A stretch of DNA of 53,427 bases from Desulfovibrio sp. (GCA_017454325.1 JAFTDG010000114.1:1-53427); one strand, 5' to 3'. Shown: positions 34,461-44,872, numbered from the stretch's first letter. The notes: generated by a model not told the origin, from the sequence alone. Numbers and translations are program-made.

Positions 34461-35251
34461 CTATCAATCGTATGTCTATTTAATCCTCTATCCGACACAC
34501 TCAGAATTCGCGGTCCCTGAGGGGTAATGGCTACGCTGTGCTCAAAATGAGCGGCCCATTTTCCATCTCGCGTAACGGCTGTCCATTGGTCGTCGAGTAT
34601 ATCTACCTCATATGTTCCAAGAGTTACCATAGGTTCGATAGCTATGACCATGCCATTTTGAAGAGTTAAACCACGCATACCTGGTTTGAAGTTTGGAACC
34701 TCTGGTTTTTCATGCATTTGGGCACCCACGCCGTGTCCTACAAAACGGCGAACAACATTAAATCCAGCAGATTCCACATAATCCTGCACTGCTGCGCCGA
34801 TTGCATATACGTCATTTCCGCTCATTGCCTGGTTTATGCCAACATACAGGCTTTCTTCAGTCACACGAAGCAGTTTTTGAACATCATCTGCAACTTTTCC
34901 TACAGGATAAGTACGTGCTGCATCGCCAACAAAACCATCGAATTCAACACCCATGTCGACGCTCACGATATCCCCCTCTTCGAGAGAACGCTCAGAGGGG
35001 AATCCATGCACCACTTGTTCATTTACCGAACAACATGAAGCATATGGGTATCCGTAATATCCCAGAAAAGCAGGTTTTACCTTATATGTGGAACACATAT
35101 CACGAGCCAATTCTTCAATACGCATTGTTGAAATACCAGGGGCAACAATATCTCCAACAGCATCAAGAATATTGGCAACCATACGGTTTGCTTCGCGTAA
35201 GCGCGCTATTTCTCTTTCATTTTTTATGTAAGCGCCGTGGTATTTTTTCAT
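34457..35251 (-). CDS. map: Methionine aminopeptidase, type I
   Basis: 264 residues. Removes the N-terminal methionine from new proteins. The five metal ligands are in the expected blocks: Asp in DMGVEFDGFVGDAARTYPVG (two), His in FVGHGVGAQMHEKPEVPNF, Glu in AIEPMVTLG and Glu in AHFEHSVAIT. Start set at MKKYHGAYIK; the frame opens 10 codons earlier. It follows secY by 112 bp; adk, often between them, is absent. Confidence 0.97.
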   Translation of the reverse strand: MKKYHGAYIKNEREIARLREANRMVANILDAVGDIVAPGISTMRIEELARDMCSTYKVKPAFLGYYGYPYASCCSVNEQVVHGFPSERSLEEGDIVSVDMGVEFDGFVGDAARTYPVGKVADDVQKLLRVTEESLYVGINQAMSGNDVYAIGAAVQDYVESAGFNVVRRFVGHGVGAQMHEKPEVPNFKPGMRGLTLQNGMVIAIEPMVTLGTYEVDILDDQWTAVTRDGKWAAHFEHSVAITPQGPRILSVSDRGLNRHTIDS

Positions 35252-35363
35252 GTTTCCGTTGCTCCACAACCTATAACACACTGCTAATCGATATAAATAT
35301 AGAAAACGGGGAGAATTTAGTCATCTTTCGAAGCAGCGTAGTATATTGTCTTATACCACGCGA

Positions 35364-36677
35364 TTACATCCTTCCAGTTTTACGTGCCTTGGCCATCAGC
35401 CCCTGATACTGGCTGGAAATCAAATGAGACTCAACTTGGTTCATAAAGTCCATAGCTACGCCGACCAGGATTAACAGGCTGGTTCCTCCAAAATAAAAGG
35501 GCACATTAAAATTGCTGATAAGCAACATGGGCAGTAAGCAGACTAAAGAGATATAAGTGGCTCCGGACAGTGTCAGCCGAGAAAGTACAGAATCTATATA
35601 TTCCTGTGTTTTTTCTCCGGGGCGGATCCCTGGTATAAATCCACCGTTTTTCTTCAAGTTTTCAGCCATATCTTTGGGATCGAAAATTATGGCAGTATAA
35701 AAATAACAGAAGAAAAACATTAAGGCCACGTAAAGAATATTGTAGGCAACCCCGTGAGGGGAAAAGAACTCAGCAGCCTGCTTTAAATAAATATTTGTAG
35801 AGAATTGGCCGATTGTAGCCGGAAATAACAGTAACGAAGACGCAAAAATAGGTGGAATCACACCGGCTGTGTTCAAACGCAATGGCAGATGTGAATTCTG
35901 CCCGCCATACATTTTGCGTCCTATCTGCCGCTTTGCGTAGCTGATGGGTATGCGACGTTGGGCTCGTTCCACAAATACAATAGCAACAAGCACTGCTGCC
36001 ATGAAGACAACAATGACCACCGCCATAAAAATGCTCATATCACCGGCTTGAATGAGCGCAAGTGATTGAATAATCCCACGTGGGATCCCTACAACAATAC
36101 CACAGAAAATGATTAGCGAGATACCGTTCCCAATACCGCGTTCAGTGATTTGCTCACCAAGCCACATTACAAGAACTGAGCCGGTGGTAAACGTCACCAT
36201 GGTAACAAGACGAAACTGCCAACCGGGAGCAAGCACGACTGGCGAACCACCTGGGCTTGTCATGTTTTCAAGACCAATTGCAATACCAAGCCCCTGCACC
36301 AATGTGATACCCACGGTAAGATACCGGGTATACTGTGTGATTTTTCTACGACCTGCCTGCCCTTCTTCTCTCGCCATACGCTTAATATCAGGACTTACTA
36401 CCTGCAACAGCTGCATAATAATGCTGGCAGATATATATGGCATTACGCCAAGCGCAAAGACTGACACATTGGACAGACCGCCACCGGAAAACATATCAAA
36501 AAGGTTAAAAAGCGTGCCTGCCATACTTTCAAAAAAGGAAGCTAATGCAGATGCATCCACGCCTGGAATTGGTACATGTACACCAATGCGGTAGCAGCAT
36601 AAAATCAGGAAGGTCCAAGCAAGTCTTTTACCAAGAGCCGTTTGTCCTGACATGGTGTTTGCCGATCCTACTGCCAT
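35364..36677 (-). CDS. secY: Protein translocase subunit SecY
   Basis: 437 residues, ten membrane spans, the central channel of SecYEG. Characteristic segments: YRIGVHVPIPGVD near the plug region, LGVMPYISASIIMQLL, GQAGRRKITQYTRYLT, GEQITERGIGNGISLIIF, and the cytoplasmic loop with GGQNSHLPLRLNTAGVIPPIFASS. Start chosen at MAVGSANTM after AGAGAG; 16 further codons lie upstream in frame. It has its own promoter (36754-36782) after a terminator, so it can be made independently of the upstream ribosomal genes. Confidence 0.97.
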   Translation of the reverse strand: MAVGSANTMSGQTALGKRLAWTFLILCCYRIGVHVPIPGVDASALASFFESMAGTLFNLFDMFSGGGLSNVSVFALGVMPYISASIIMQLLQVVSPDIKRMAREEGQAGRRKITQYTRYLTVGITLVQGLGIAIGLENMTSPGGSPVVLAPGWQFRLVTMVTFTTGSVLVMWLGEQITERGIGNGISLIIFCGIVVGIPRGIIQSLALIQAGDMSIFMAVVIVVFMAAVLVAIVFVERAQRRIPISYAKRQIGRKMYGGQNSHLPLRLNTAGVIPPIFASSLLLFPATIGQFSTNIYLKQAAEFFSPHGVAYNILYVALMFFFCYFYTAIIFDPKDMAENLKKNGGFIPGIRPGEKTQEYIDSVLSRLTLSGATYISLVCLLPMLLISNFNVPFYFGGTSLLILVGVAMDFMNQVESHLISSQYQGLMAKARKTGRM

Positions 36678-36753
36678 GAGACACTCTCTACGTTTACGCT
36701 TTTGGGGCAGTTCCTTATAGTTCATTGTTTTGAACTATGTGAATCCCATTACG

Positions 36754-36782
36754 AATATACACAACGCCATTGCCCGTCGCAA
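36754..36782 (-). promoter_or_regulatory. Promoter of secY-map
   Basis: On the minus strand TTGCGA (36782-36777), a 17-nt spacer and TATATT (36759-36754). It lies just after the terminator that follows rplO, giving a leader of about 70 nt to the secY start. Confidence 0.75.
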
Positions 36783-36803
36783 AAACGTGACAATGACGTC
36801 GTT

Positions 36804-36839
36804 GAAAAGGTGAAACCGCAGTTGCCTGCGGCTTCACCT
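36804..36839 (-). terminator. Terminator or attenuator after rplO
   Basis: On the minus strand AGGTGAAGCCGCAG pairs with CTGCGGTTTCACCT around GCAA (36839-36808, about 14 bp with one G-T), then TTT. It begins 1 nt after the rplO stop and ends the S10-spc transcript, fully or in part. Confidence 0.85.
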
Positions 36840-36840
36840 G

Positions 36841-37305
36841 CTACTCAGCCGTTGACGCGGCTTCCAGCTCATTGATAGAACCGCCAGCCTGACGGATCTT
36901 CTCTGCTGCAGCCTGACTGAACTTATGCGCTTCAACTTTTAATGCTGTTTTCACTTCTCCGCGTGAAAGCACTTTAACAGCTGCTCCCATACGAGCAAGG
37001 CCCCGTGCATAGATATCTTCCAGCGTAATATCTGATTTTCCTTCAAATGCAGCCTGCAGTGCATCCAAATTAATGACATCATAGGTCACTTTGAAGGGAT
37101 AGTTTTTAAAGCCATGTTTAGGAAGTCGGCGTTGAAGGGGCATCTGACCACCTTCAAAACCTGGACGTACGCCTCCACCGGCTCGAGCGTTTTGCCCTTT
37201 ATGCCCTTTGCCAGCCGTGCAGCCCAAACCTGAACCTGCTCCACGCCCAACACGACGACGGGTTTTACGCTCCTCTGGAAAAGGAAATAGATTATGCAGT
37301 TGCAT
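36841..37305 (-). CDS. rplO: Ribosomal protein L15
   Basis: 154 residues of the 50S subunit. The basic glycine-rich N-terminus KTRRRVGRGAGSGLGCTAGKGHKGQ and the GGVRPGFEGGQMPLQRRLPKHGF block are standard. AGAGGGA precedes the start. Last gene of the S10-spc run before the terminator. Confidence 0.97.
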   Translation of the reverse strand: MQLHNLFPFPEERKTRRRVGRGAGSGLGCTAGKGHKGQNARAGGGVRPGFEGGQMPLQRRLPKHGFKNYPFKVTYDVINLDALQAAFEGKSDITLEDIYARGLARMGAAVKVLSRGEVKTALKVEAHKFSQAAAEKIRQAGGSINELEAASTAE

Positions 37306-37325
37306 AGTATACAATCCCTCTGTCA

Positions 37326-37502
37326 CTATTCTATAATAGCGACCATATGCGGAACTTTGGCAATTATCCCCCGAATTGACGGGGTATCCTTGAACATTTT
37401 AACCATCTCACGACGTCTGAGGCCAAGAGAATCCAGTAACTTGCGTTGTGCCGGCGTGGTGCCGATTCGCGAACGCACGAGTTTGACCTTGATTTCAGCC
37501 AT
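37326..37502 (-). CDS. rpmD: Ribosomal protein L30
   Basis: 58 residues, beginning MAEIKVKLVRSRIGTTPAQR and ending IIAKVPHMVAIIE. The LVRS, GTTPAQRKLLDSLGLRR and DTPSIRGII blocks identify it. It lies between rpsE (2 bp upstream) and rplO (20 bp downstream), the usual place. Confidence 0.96.
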   Translation of the reverse strand: MAEIKVKLVRSRIGTTPAQRKLLDSLGLRRREMVKMFKDTPSIRGIIAKVPHMVAIIE

Positions 37503-37504
37503 AA

Positions 37505-38017
37505 TTATTTCCTCGGAGCTTCCAGCTTCTTGCCTCGCAAGCTCGACACATCATCGGCACTTCGCAGGGAAACAAGGCCCTGCATGGTGGCACGAAGCAC
37601 ATTATGCGGATTATTGGTTCCTATGGCCTTAGCCAATACATCACGAACGCCTACAGCTTCCATCACGGCACGAACGGCACCACCGGCAATAATCCCTGTT
37701 CCTTCTGAAGCAGGTTTAAGCATAACCCGGCCAGCACCAAAACGGCCAAGCACTTCATAGGGGAGCGTACCCTCTACCAAGGGGATGCGAACCCTGTTTT
37801 TGCGTGCACGTTCGGTAGCCTTACGCAAGGCTTCAGGAACTTCCTGGGCCTTACCTAAACCGTAGCCAACGCCACCCTTGCCATCCCCAACAACAACAAG
37901 AGCACTAAAGCTGAAACGACGTCCACCTTTAACAACTTTCGCTACACGATTGAGAGAAACAATCTTTTCGATTTCACCCAGCTCGTTTTGTGGCGTTTCC
38001 GTATTTTCCTGACGCAT
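37505..38017 (-). CDS. rpsE: Ribosomal protein S5
   Basis: 170 residues of the 30S subunit, at the mRNA entry site and important for accuracy. [37 protein letters not shown] contains the double-stranded RNA-binding fold, followed by [32 protein letters not shown] precedes the chosen start, which follows rplR by 1 bp. Confidence 0.97.
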   Translation of the reverse strand: MRQENTETPQNELGEIEKIVSLNRVAKVVKGGRRFSFSALVVVGDGKGGVGYGLGKAQEVPEALRKATERARKNRVRIPLVEGTLPYEVLGRFGAGRVMLKPASEGTGIIAGGAVRAVMEAVGVRDVLAKAIGTNNPHNVLRATMQGLVSLRSADDVSSLRGKKLEAPRK

Positions 38018-38018
38018 A

Positions 38019-38378
38019 TTAGAACTCCAGGCCGCCTTCGCGGGCGCCATCAGCTACGGCCTTGACACGACCGTGATAAAGATACCCGTTACGATCAAAC
38101 ACCACTCTTGTGATGTTCTTATCCTTGGCCATACGGGCAATTTCTTTGCCCACGAGTTCGGCGCCGCTTTTATTGCAATGCAGGCCGGGTTGTGTTTTAG
38201 CGAGGGAGAGGGTCGATGTTGCCGCTAGGGTTATTCCGTCCATGTCGTCGATAACCTGCGCATAAATGTGCATATTTGAACGATATACCACAAGACGTGG
38301 ACGTTCTGACGAGCCATTGACCTTTTTACGAATGCGAACTTTGCGGCGTTGCCGGGATTCATTTTTGCTATATTTCAT
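38019..38378 (-). CDS. rplR: Ribosomal protein L18
   Basis: 119 residues; binds 5S rRNA in the central protuberance. [34 protein letters not shown]-like sequence (here LAATSTLSL) and [28 protein letters not shown] are standard. Between rplF and rpsE. Confidence 0.97.
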   Translation of the reverse strand: MKYSKNESRQRRKVRIRKKVNGSSERPRLVVYRSNMHIYAQVIDDMDGITLAATSTLSLAKTQPGLHCNKSGAELVGKEIARMAKDKNITRVVFDRNGYLYHGRVKAVADGAREGGLEF

Positions 38379-38389
38379 ATCATTTTCCC

Positions 38390-38929
38390 CTACTTCTTGC
38401 CGCCAGACTTACCAACCTTGCGGCGGATCGTCTCGTTCACATATTTAATCCCTTTACCCTTGTAGGGTTCGGGCATGCGGATACGACGTATCCTGGCAGC
38501 CATCTCACCCACAAGTTCCTTATCAATCCCAGAAAGGGTAAGTACCTGACCGTCGACTGCTGCTTTAATGCCATCGGGCAGCTCAACAAGCACTGGATGT
38601 GAAAAACCAACATTTAGCTCTATCATATTGCCTTTGACAGCAACACGATAACCGACACCAATGACTTCCAATCCCTTGGAAAACCCTTTGGTAACGCCTT
38701 CTATACAGTTAGCGAGTAACGTACGCCGCAAGCCATGCTGTGAACGGCTTTGACGGGTTTCTTCCAGTCGGGTCAACGTCACATGCCCATCAGTCATTTC
38801 ATATTTTAGCAATGAACAAACAGGGGTGCTCAGCGAGCCCTTTGGACCTTTTACTTCCACTACATCCGTTCCAATCTTTATTTCGACACCATTAGGAACT
38901 GGAATGGGCAGTTTTCCTATTCTCGACAT
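38390..38929 (-). CDS. rplF: Ribosomal protein L6
   Basis: 179 residues of the 50S subunit near the sarcin-ricin loop. [17 protein letters not shown] at the start, [13 protein letters not shown] in the middle and [27 protein letters not shown] at the end. The start is 10 bp after rpsH; a longer frame upstream is unsupported. Confidence 0.97.
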   Translation of the reverse strand: MSRIGKLPIPVPNGVEIKIGTDVVEVKGPKGSLSTPVCSLLKYEMTDGHVTLTRLEETRQSRSQHGLRRTLLANCIEGVTKGFSKGLEVIGVGYRVAVKGNMIELNVGFSHPVLVELPDGIKAAVDGQVLTLSGIDKELVGEMAARIRRIRMPEPYKGKGIKYVNETIRRKVGKSGGKK

Positions 38930-38939
38930 GATGCACCGC

Positions 38940-39320
38940 CTACCAAATTTCACACAAGAGTTCACCGCCCACCTTTTTTTCCTGGGCGGTCATGCCGTCC
39001 AGTACACCACTGGACGTAGACAATATACATATTCCAAGACCATTCTGTACACGTGGGATATTGTGTGCTCCTACATATACACGACGTCCAGGTGTACTTA
39101 CTCGCTTCAAGCCAGTGATAACGGGCTTACCATTTTGATACTTGAGGGTTATGGTAATATTTCCGTCAATCACGGCAACATCTTCGACGTAACCTTCCTG
39201 CTTGAGGATGGCTGCTAAAGATTCTTTCATCTTCGAGCGCGGCACATTCACTTCCTTATGCAGGGCCAAATGTGCGTTGCGGATGCGTGTAAGCATATCC
39301 GCAATGGGATCTGTTATCAT
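38940..39320 (-). CDS. rpsH: Ribosomal protein S8
   Basis: 126 residues; central 16S rRNA binder, in E. coli also the repressor of the spc operon. MITDPIADMLTRIRNAHLALH, PGRRVYVG and GLGICILSTSSGVLDGMTAQEKKVGGELLCEIW are the expected blocks. AGGAG precedes the start. A 100-bp spacer without a gene separates it from rpsN. Confidence 0.97.
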   Translation of the reverse strand: MITDPIADMLTRIRNAHLALHKEVNVPRSKMKESLAAILKQEGYVEDVAVIDGNITITLKYQNGKPVITGLKRVSTPGRRVYVGAHNIPRVQNGLGICILSTSSGVLDGMTAQEKKVGGELLCEIW

Positions 39321-39420
39321 CGAATTCTCCTGAAAGTTATTTGCGGCTCGCGCGGTCCAATACCGTCATTTACCGCAGACGTGAAGTGCACGGCAACAGC
39401 AGATCATTGTGATCTGATTG

Positions 39421-39606
39421 TTACCAGCTTGATTTACGAACGCCAGGCAATTCTCCTCGTAGTGCCATATTACGGAAGCATATACGGCATATACCAAACT
39501 GGCGAAGAAATGCTCTTGGCCGGCCGCAGAGAGGACAACGGTTATAAGCCCTTGAGCTGAATTTTGGCTTACGCTTGGCTTTGACTTCCAGTGAAGTACG
39601 GGACAT
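39421..39606 (-). CDS. rpsN: Ribosomal protein S14, zinc type
   Basis: 61 residues, the short form. Cys24, Cys27, Cys40 and Cys43 ([20 protein letters not shown]) bind zinc. Start chosen at [16 protein letters not shown], 10 bp after rplE; the longer upstream frame is inside rplE and unsupported. Confidence 0.96.
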   Translation of the reverse strand: MSRTSLEVKAKRKPKFSSRAYNRCPLCGRPRAFLRQFGICRICFRNMALRGELPGVRKSSW

Positions 39607-39616
39607 GACAATACTC

Positions 39617-40156
39617 CTACTTACGGAATGGCATACCAAGCCGGTCAAGAAGGAATTTACCTTCTTTGTCAGTGGTCGCCGAAGTAACAATGGTGATATT
39701 CATACCCTTTGGATTCTCAACACGATCAATTTCCAATTCTGGAAAAATTGTATGTTCTTTTATTCCAAGGGTAAAATTTCCTCGTCCATCAAAACCACGA
39801 TCTGGAATACCGCGGAAGTCTCGAACGCGAGGCAAGGCAAAATTCATTAGTTTATCAAGAAAATCCCACATACGGTCCTTGCGCAGGGTGACACGGACAC
39901 CTATGGGCATACCTTCACGTACTTTGAACGCAGCAATGGATTTTTTGGCGCGTGTTACTACAGCCTTTTGGCCAGCTATAGCTGTAAGTTCAGCCACAGC
40001 TTCTTCCATCAGTTTATTATTTTGGCTGGCGGCGCCAAGGCCGATGTTCAGAGAGATTTTTTCGATTCCGGGCAGTTGCATGGCTGAGGAGTAATTAAAC
40101 TCCTTTTGCAGTACCGGAACCACCTTCTCTCTATAGATCTTTTCAAGGCGTGTCAT
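39617..40156 (-). CDS. rplE: Ribosomal protein L5
   Basis: 179 residues; binds 5S rRNA and contacts the P-site t[48 protein letters not shown] and [29 protein letters not shown] are standard blocks. Follows rplX by 9 bp. Confidence 0.98.
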   Translation of the reverse strand: MTRLEKIYREKVVPVLQKEFNYSSAMQLPGIEKISLNIGLGAASQNNKLMEEAVAELTAIAGQKAVVTRAKKSIAAFKVREGMPIGVRVTLRKDRMWDFLDKLMNFALPRVRDFRGIPDRGFDGRGNFTLGIKEHTIFPELEIDRVENPKGMNITIVTSATTDKEGKFLLDRLGMPFRK

Positions 40157-40165
40157 TGTTTCACC

Positions 40166-40498
40166 TTATTCCATGACTTCATTGCACTTTTTGCAAAAGC
40201 GCACTTTCTTTTCCTTGCCTTCAGACTCAATAGTCTTATACCCAACACGCGTCGCTTTGCCACAGGCTGAGCAAACAACCATAACATTGGATATATGGAT
40301 AGGCATTTCCTTATCAACAATGCCACCCGGCTGCTGTGCATATGGATTAGGCCGTATGTGACGCTTTACCATATTAGCCTTTTCGACAAGGATTCGATCT
40401 TTTTTGCGAAGGATCTTAAGAACCTTGCCAATTTTGCCTGCGTCTTTTCCGGCGATCACCATCACCTTATCGTCCTTACGGATGCGAGTGCTTTTCAT
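40166..40498 (-). CDS. rplX: Ribosomal protein L24
   Basis: 110 residues; early assembly protein of the 50S subunit. The KOW motif [22 protein letters not shown] is at 10-30. A C-terminal Cys set ([11 protein letters not shown] and [10 protein letters not shown]) looks like a zinc ribbon, as in several bacteria. Follows rplN by 9 bp. Confidence 0.97.
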   Translation of the reverse strand: MKSTRIRKDDKVMVIAGKDAGKIGKVLKILRKKDRILVEKANMVKRHIRPNPYAQQPGGIVDKEMPIHISNVMVVCSACGKATRVGYKTIESEGKEKKVRFCKKCNEVME

Positions 40499-40507
40499 GA
40501 CGATCTC

Positions 40508-40876
40508 CTACAGCACTTCAGGCGCCAGTGAAATGATTTTCATAAAATTCTGGGCGCGCAGTTCACGAGCAACGGGACCGAAGATACGTGTACCCACTGG
40601 TTCCCCCTGATTTGAGAGCAGCACTGCGGCGTTACCATCAAATTTTATATAACTGCCGTCTATTCGGCGAACTTCCTTGGCCGTACGCACGATTACGGCC
40701 TTCATTACATCGCCTTTTTTAACCTTACTGTGAGGTATGGCTTCCTTCACTGAAACCATTATGATGTCGCCCACAGAAGCATAGCGGCGATGTGAGCCGC
40801 CAAGCACCTTGATGCAGGCAACTTTTTTTGCGCCGGAATTATCGGCTACCTGCAATGTGGATTCAACCTGTATCAT
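40508..40876 (-). CDS. rplN: Ribosomal protein L14
   Basis: 122 residues; forms an intersubunit bridge and binds the silencing factor Rsf[38 protein letters not shown] and [19 protein letters not shown] are the family ends. First gene of the spc group by classical naming. Confidence 0.98.
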   Translation of the reverse strand: MIQVESTLQVADNSGAKKVACIKVLGGSHRRYASVGDIIMVSVKEAIPHSKVKKGDVMKAVIVRTAKEVRRIDGSYIKFDGNAAVLLSNQGEPVGTRIFGPVARELRAQNFMKIISLAPEVL

Positions 40877-40885
40877 GGCACTACC

Positions 40886-41149
40886 CTATACGGCTTTTTC
40901 AATGATCGAGACCAGATGCCAACGCTTGTTACGTGACAACGGCCGGAACTCAACAATTTTTACTTTGTCACCCTTGCCGCATTCATTCATTGGATCATGA
41001 GCCGTGAACTTCTTGCGGCGCCTTATGTACTTTTTAAGCAATGGATGTTTGACCAGTGTCTCGACGCGGACAACAATTGTTTTATCATTCTTGTCGCTTA
41101 CCACGATGCCGGTCAACATTCTGCCCTTGCGATTATCCAGAGCTTGCAT
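40886..41149 (-). CDS. rpsQ: Ribosomal protein S17
   Basis: 87 residues; primary binder of the 16S 5-prime domain. [47 protein letters not shown] is standard. Starts 2 bp after the rpmC stop. Confidence 0.97.
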   Translation of the reverse strand: MQALDNRKGRMLTGIVVSDKNDKTIVVRVETLVKHPLLKKYIRRRKKFTAHDPMNECGKGDKVKIVEFRPLSRNKRWHLVSIIEKAV

Positions 41150-41151
41150 GT

Positions 41152-41382
41152 TCAGGCCCTCTGTTCCTTTTCATTCAGTATGGTCGAAATACGTGCAATC
41201 TGCTTGCGCATTGCTTTCAAATCAGCAGTGTTTTCGAGCTTTGCAGTAGCGTGATTAAAGCGCATCTGCATGATTTGCTCACGATGTTCAGCGAGTGTCT
41301 TCTGCAAATCTTCCACACCCATAGTGCGCAGTTCTTTGGCGTTGGGTCGGGCATTGGTATCTGACGATTTTTTGGCGGCCAT
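41152..41382 (-). CDS. rpmC: Ribosomal protein L29
   Basis: 76 residues; at the peptide exit, where trigger factor and SRP dock. The helical-hairpin core [49 protein letters not shown] is preceded by about 15 extra polar residues. Directly abuts rplP. Confidence 0.96.
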   Translation of the reverse strand: MAAKKSSDTNARPNAKELRTMGVEDLQKTLAEHREQIMQMRFNHATAKLENTADLKAMRKQIARISTILNEKEQRA

Positions 41383-41796
41383 CTAATAGCCCTCCCTCAC
41401 GACAATAATGGTCTTCACAGGCAGCTTGTGTGCGGCACGCGTCAGCGCCTCACGGGCAAGATCCAAGCTAACGCCCTTAATTTCATACAAAACGCGACCA
41501 GGCTTAACGGGAGCGCACCAGCCTACTGGGGCACCCTTACCTGAACCTTGTCTTGTCTCAAGGGGCTTTGCAGTGACTGGTCTGTCAGGAAAAACACGAA
41601 TCCAGACCTTACCACCTCTTTTGATATGGCGCATCATGGCAATACGAGCTGCTTCAATCTGCTGACTTGACAGCTGACCATGTTGCACTGCCTTTAACCC
41701 TATGTCACCGAACGCTATAGTAGAACCGCGGGTTGCCATGCCGCGTAAACGACCCTTCTGCCATTTGCGGAATTTAACTTTTTTGGGCGCGAGCAT
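41383..41796 (-). CDS. rplP: Ribosomal protein L16
   Basis: 137 residues; near the A site of the 50S subunit. [36 protein letters not shown] at the start and [39 protein letters not shown] at the end. Its start overlaps the rpsC stop by one base. Confidence 0.98.
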   Translation of the reverse strand: MLAPKKVKFRKWQKGRLRGMATRGSTIAFGDIGLKAVQHGQLSSQQIEAARIAMMRHIKRGGKVWIRVFPDRPVTAKPLETRQGSGKGAPVGWCAPVKPGRVLYEIKGVSLDLAREALTRAAHKLPVKTIIVVREGY

Positions 41797-42437
41797 TATT
41801 GTTCAACCTCTTTATCAAGGATTTCACCCTTGTATATCCACACTTTAACCCCAATGATACCATAGGTGGTGCGGGCTTCGGCGAAACCGTAGTCAATGTC
41901 AGCGCGAAGGGTCTGTAAAGGCACGCGACCATCACGATACCATTCTGTACGTGCTATTTCTGCGCCTGCCAAACGACCAGCACATGTTACCTTTATGCCT
42001 TCGCCTCCGAATTTACGGGCCATGGAAACTGTGCGTTTCATGGCTCGCCTGAAGGCAACACGACGTTCCAACTGTTGTGCGATATTCTCCGCAACAAGCT
42101 GTGCATCGACTTCTGGACGTCTAATTTCATTCACTTCGAGTGAGAATTCTCGTCCAAACTTCTTGCGTAAATCATTGCGCAACTTTTCAATTTCCACACC
42201 CTTACGACCAATGACAATACCGGGTCGAGCTGTGGAAATGATAAGACGTACTTTACCGCCGGCACGTTCTATTTCAAGCCTTGAAACACCGGCCTGATAC
42301 AAAAGTTTTTTTACGAACGTACGAATGTTGCTGTCTTCGTAGACAAAGGCAGGGTATTCCTTCTTACTGAACCAGCGGGACTGCCAATTTTTATTGTACC
42401 CAAGCCGGAGCCCGAACGGATGTACTTTTTGACCCAT
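41796..42437 (-). CDS. rpsC: Ribosomal protein S3
   Basis: 213 residues; mRNA entry, helicase activity with S4 and S5. [23 protein letters not shown] and the KH domain block [21 protein letters not shown] are clear, as is [52 protein letters not shown]. Starts 3 bp after rplV. Confidence 0.98.
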   Translation of the reverse strand: MGQKVHPFGLRLGYNKNWQSRWFSKKEYPAFVYEDSNIRTFVKKLLYQAGVSRLEIERAGGKVRLIISTARPGIVIGRKGVEIEKLRNDLRKKFGREFSLEVNEIRRPEVDAQLVAENIAQQLERRVAFRRAMKRTVSMARKFGGEGIKVTCAGRLAGAEIARTEWYRDGRVPLQTLRADIDYGFAEARTTYGIIGVKVWIYKGEILDKEVEQ

Positions 42438-42440
42438 AGT

Positions 42441-42779
42441 CTATTCCTGCCCTTCTGCGAGTATGACGGTAATGTGACTCGTGCGTTTGTGAATTTTTGT
42501 TGCCCGCCCCTGGGCACGTGGCATAAAACGCTTCCACATGGGTCCTTCATTGACAACTATTTCTTTTACCACCATAGCATCAACGTTTACGCCCCCCAGC
42601 TGTGAGGCGTTTGCCAACGCACTTTTTACTGTATTAAGCAGCACACCGGCGGGTTTGTTTGGAGTGAAGCGGAGGATGTTCATGGCTGCCTCCACTTCCA
42701 GCCCCACCACGTTCCTGGCCACAAGACGCGTCTTGCGGGGAGAAACACGCTGGAATTTTGCAATAGCTTTTGATTCCAT
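42441..42779 (-). CDS. rplV: Ribosomal protein L22
   Basis: 112 residues; lines the peptide exit tunnel, and its hairpin is a macrolide-resistance hot spot. RVSPRKTRLVARNVVGLEVEAAMNIL and the tip region GPMWKRFMPRAQGRATKIHKRTSHITVIL are standard. Confidence 0.98.
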   Translation of the reverse strand: MESKAIAKFQRVSPRKTRLVARNVVGLEVEAAMNILRFTPNKPAGVLLNTVKSALANASQLGGVNVDAMVVKEIVVNEGPMWKRFMPRAQGRATKIHKRTSHITVILAEGQE

Positions 42780-42788
42780 AGTCCTACC

Positions 42789-43076
42789 CTACTTCTTGGC
42801 GGTGGCTTTGGCCTTCTTGTCGGCAGCATGCCCATGGAAGGTACGGGTGGGTGAAAATTCGCCCAGTTTGTGACCCACCATATTTTCGGTGACAAACACC
42901 GGAACAAACTTCTTGCCATTATGCACCGCGAAGGTCAGTCCCACCATCTCAGGCAGGATGGTCGAGCGGCGCGACCAGGTCTTGAGCACGCGGCGATCAT
43001 TACTGGCCACAGCTGCATCGACCTTCTTCATTAAGTGACCGTCAACAAACGGCCCTTTTTTCAGCGATCTTGGCAT
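42789..43076 (-). CDS. rpsS: Ribosomal protein S19
   Basis: 95 residues; 30S head, partner of S13. [20 protein letters not shown] and [49 protein letters not shown]-type blocks are all present. Between rplB and rplV. Confidence 0.98.
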   Translation of the reverse strand: MPRSLKKGPFVDGHLMKKVDAAVASNDRRVLKTWSRRSTILPEMVGLTFAVHNGKKFVPVFVTENMVGHKLGEFSPTRTFHGHAADKKAKATAKK

Positions 43077-43085
43077 GAGCTACTC

Positions 43086-43934
43086 CTACTTCTGGCCGCG
43101 GCGTTTAATAATGAGACGTGAAGATGGTTTTTTCTTATCACGTGTTTTGTAACCCTTGGCAGGCATACCCCAGGGTGAAACGGGGTGACGACCACCCGAA
43201 CTTCTGCCTTCACCGCCACCAAGGGGGTGGTCAATGGGATTCATGGCCACGCCACGTACCTGTGGACGACGCCCGAGCCAGCGATTACGACCGGCTTTCC
43301 CCAATGAAATTGTTTCATGCTGCACATTGCCAACCTGACCAACTGTTGCCATGCATGAGGCCAGGACCTTGCGAACTTCACCTGAGGGCAGCCGCAACAG
43401 CGCATATTTGCCCTCCTTGGCCACTAGTTGCGCATAAGCACCTGCAGCACGGCACATCTGGCCCCCCTTACCGGGATATATTTCCACGTTATGTACGTTT
43501 GTCCCAACAGGGATACGTGCCATATTAAGTGCATTACCAGGTTTAATATCTGCAACTATGCCGTTTCGCGTATTGACACCCGACATAACCTTGTCGCCCC
43601 GCTTCAGACCGACAGGTGCAAGTATATATCTCTTATCACCATCGGCATAATGCAGAAGCGCTATACGCGCTGTACGGTTGGGGTCATATTCAATGTGCGC
43701 AACCGTTGCTTCAACACCTGTCTTATCGCGCTTGAAATCAATAAGACGGTAAAGGCGTTTAACGCCACCACCACGGCGACGGCTCGTAACACGGCCAAGA
43801 TTATTGCGACCGGCCTTCTTGGTAAGACCTTCTGTGAGCGACTTCTCTGGACGCGTCCGAGTGATTTCCTCAAAGTCGGAAACCGTCTGGAAACGACGTC
43901 CTGCGGAGGTCGGTTTCAGCTTACGGACAGCCAT
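43086..43934 (-). CDS. rplB: Ribosomal protein L2
   Basis: 282 residues, slightly longer than the common 274-277. Core protein near the peptidyl-transferase centre. Standard blocks include [39 protein letters not shown], and [29 protein letters not shown] with the conserved histidine (HP) near the active site. Follows rplW by 2 bp. Confidence 0.98.
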   Translation of the reverse strand: MAVRKLKPTSAGRRFQTVSDFEEITRTRPEKSLTEGLTKKAGRNNLGRVTSRRRGGGVKRLYRLIDFKRDKTGVEATVAHIEYDPNRTARIALLHYADGDKRYILAPVGLKRGDKVMSGVNTRNGIVADIKPGNALNMARIPVGTNVHNVEIYPGKGGQMCRAAGAYAQLVAKEGKYALLRLPSGEVRKVLASCMATVGQVGNVQHETISLGKAGRNRWLGRRPQVRGVAMNPIDHPLGGGEGRSSGGRHPVSPWGMPAKGYKTRDKKKPSSRLIIKRRGQK

Positions 43935-43936
43935 GA

Positions 43937-44227
43937 TTACACTCCTTCGAAGAACTCTATTGTATCACCCTGGCTCAGCGTAATATACGCTTTTTTCCAA
44001 CCAGGTTTGCGACCAATTACACGGCCCTGACGCTTTCTGTTACGTGGTGAACGCCGCACAATATTTACTGCTGCAACAGTAACATCAAAAGCTTCTTCCA
44101 CAGCTTGTTTAATTTCCATCTTATTCGCCATGGGATGAACCTTAAAGGCAACCTGTTCGTGATTTTCTTTAATATATGTCACCTTTTCGGTCATCAGGGG
44201 CTTAATCAGCACTGAAGTGATTTCCAT
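43937..44227 (-). CDS. rplW: Ribosomal protein L23
   Basis: 96 residues; main docking site for trigger factor and SRP at the tunnel exit. [43 protein letters not shown] and RPGWKKA-type end (here [11 protein letters not shown]) identify it. Start chosen at MEITSV after AGGGGG; the longer frame upstream lies inside rplD. Confidence 0.97.
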   Translation of the reverse strand: MEITSVLIKPLMTEKVTYIKENHEQVAFKVHPMANKMEIKQAVEEAFDVTVAAVNIVRRSPRNRKRQGRVIGRKPGWKKAYITLSQGDTIEFFEGV

Positions 44228-44228
44228 C

Positions 44229-44861
44229 TTACGCCCCCTTCTTTGCAAAACGTGCCTGTACTGGAGCAATAGCATCTTCCAGTAGGACAAGCTGCTTGTG
44301 TTTAAGAACTTCCAGAACACTTAATCGCTCTGGCGTAATAACTGTAAGGCCAGGGATATTGCGCGACGAGCGCATAAGTGTAACATCTTCAGCAGCTATA
44401 ATCACGAGTGCCTTGGAAAGGCCCAGTGCATTTGCAACGTTAGCAAAATACTTTGTTTTTGCTTCTGGCAGTGTGATGCTCTTTACTACTAATAAGCTCT
44501 CATTTGCCAGATGGCTTGAAAGGGCCATTTTCATGGCCAAGGCACGCACCTTACTGTTCACTTTGAAGGAATAATCGCGAGGACTTGGTCCAAAAAGTAT
44601 TGCACCACCGCGCCACACTGGCGAACGGTTGGAGCCAGCACGGGCACGCCCTGTACCCTTTTGCTTCCAAGGTTTGACCCCCCCCCCTGAAACAAGGCCT
44701 CGAGTCTTGGTCATATGCGTTCCGGCGCGCTTTGCAGCCATCTGTGAACGCACAACAAGGTTGAGGATTTCAGGCCTCACCTCTACTTCGAACACGTCGG
44801 AAGCCAGCGCAATTTCACCGCATTCCTGCTTGTTCTGGTCGTATACTTTCACGGTAGCCAT
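44229..44861 (-). CDS. rplD: Ribosomal protein L4
   Basis: 210 residues; lines the exit tunnel and in E. coli represses the S10 operon by binding its leader. The tunnel loop GGGVKPWKQKGTGRARAGSNRSPVWRGGAILFGPSPRDYSFKVN is intact. The long rpsJ leader (45833 onward) would be the place to look for a comparable target. Confidence 0.98.
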   Translation of the reverse strand: MATVKVYDQNKQECGEIALASDVFEVEVRPEILNLVVRSQMAAKRAGTHMTKTRGLVSGGGVKPWKQKGTGRARAGSNRSPVWRGGAILFGPSPRDYSFKVNSKVRALAMKMALSSHLANESLLVVKSITLPEAKTKYFANVANALGLSKALVIIAAEDVTLMRSSRNIPGLTVITPERLSVLEVLKHKQLVLLEDAIAPVQARFAKKGA

Positions 44862-44872
44862 TGCTGCTTCCC

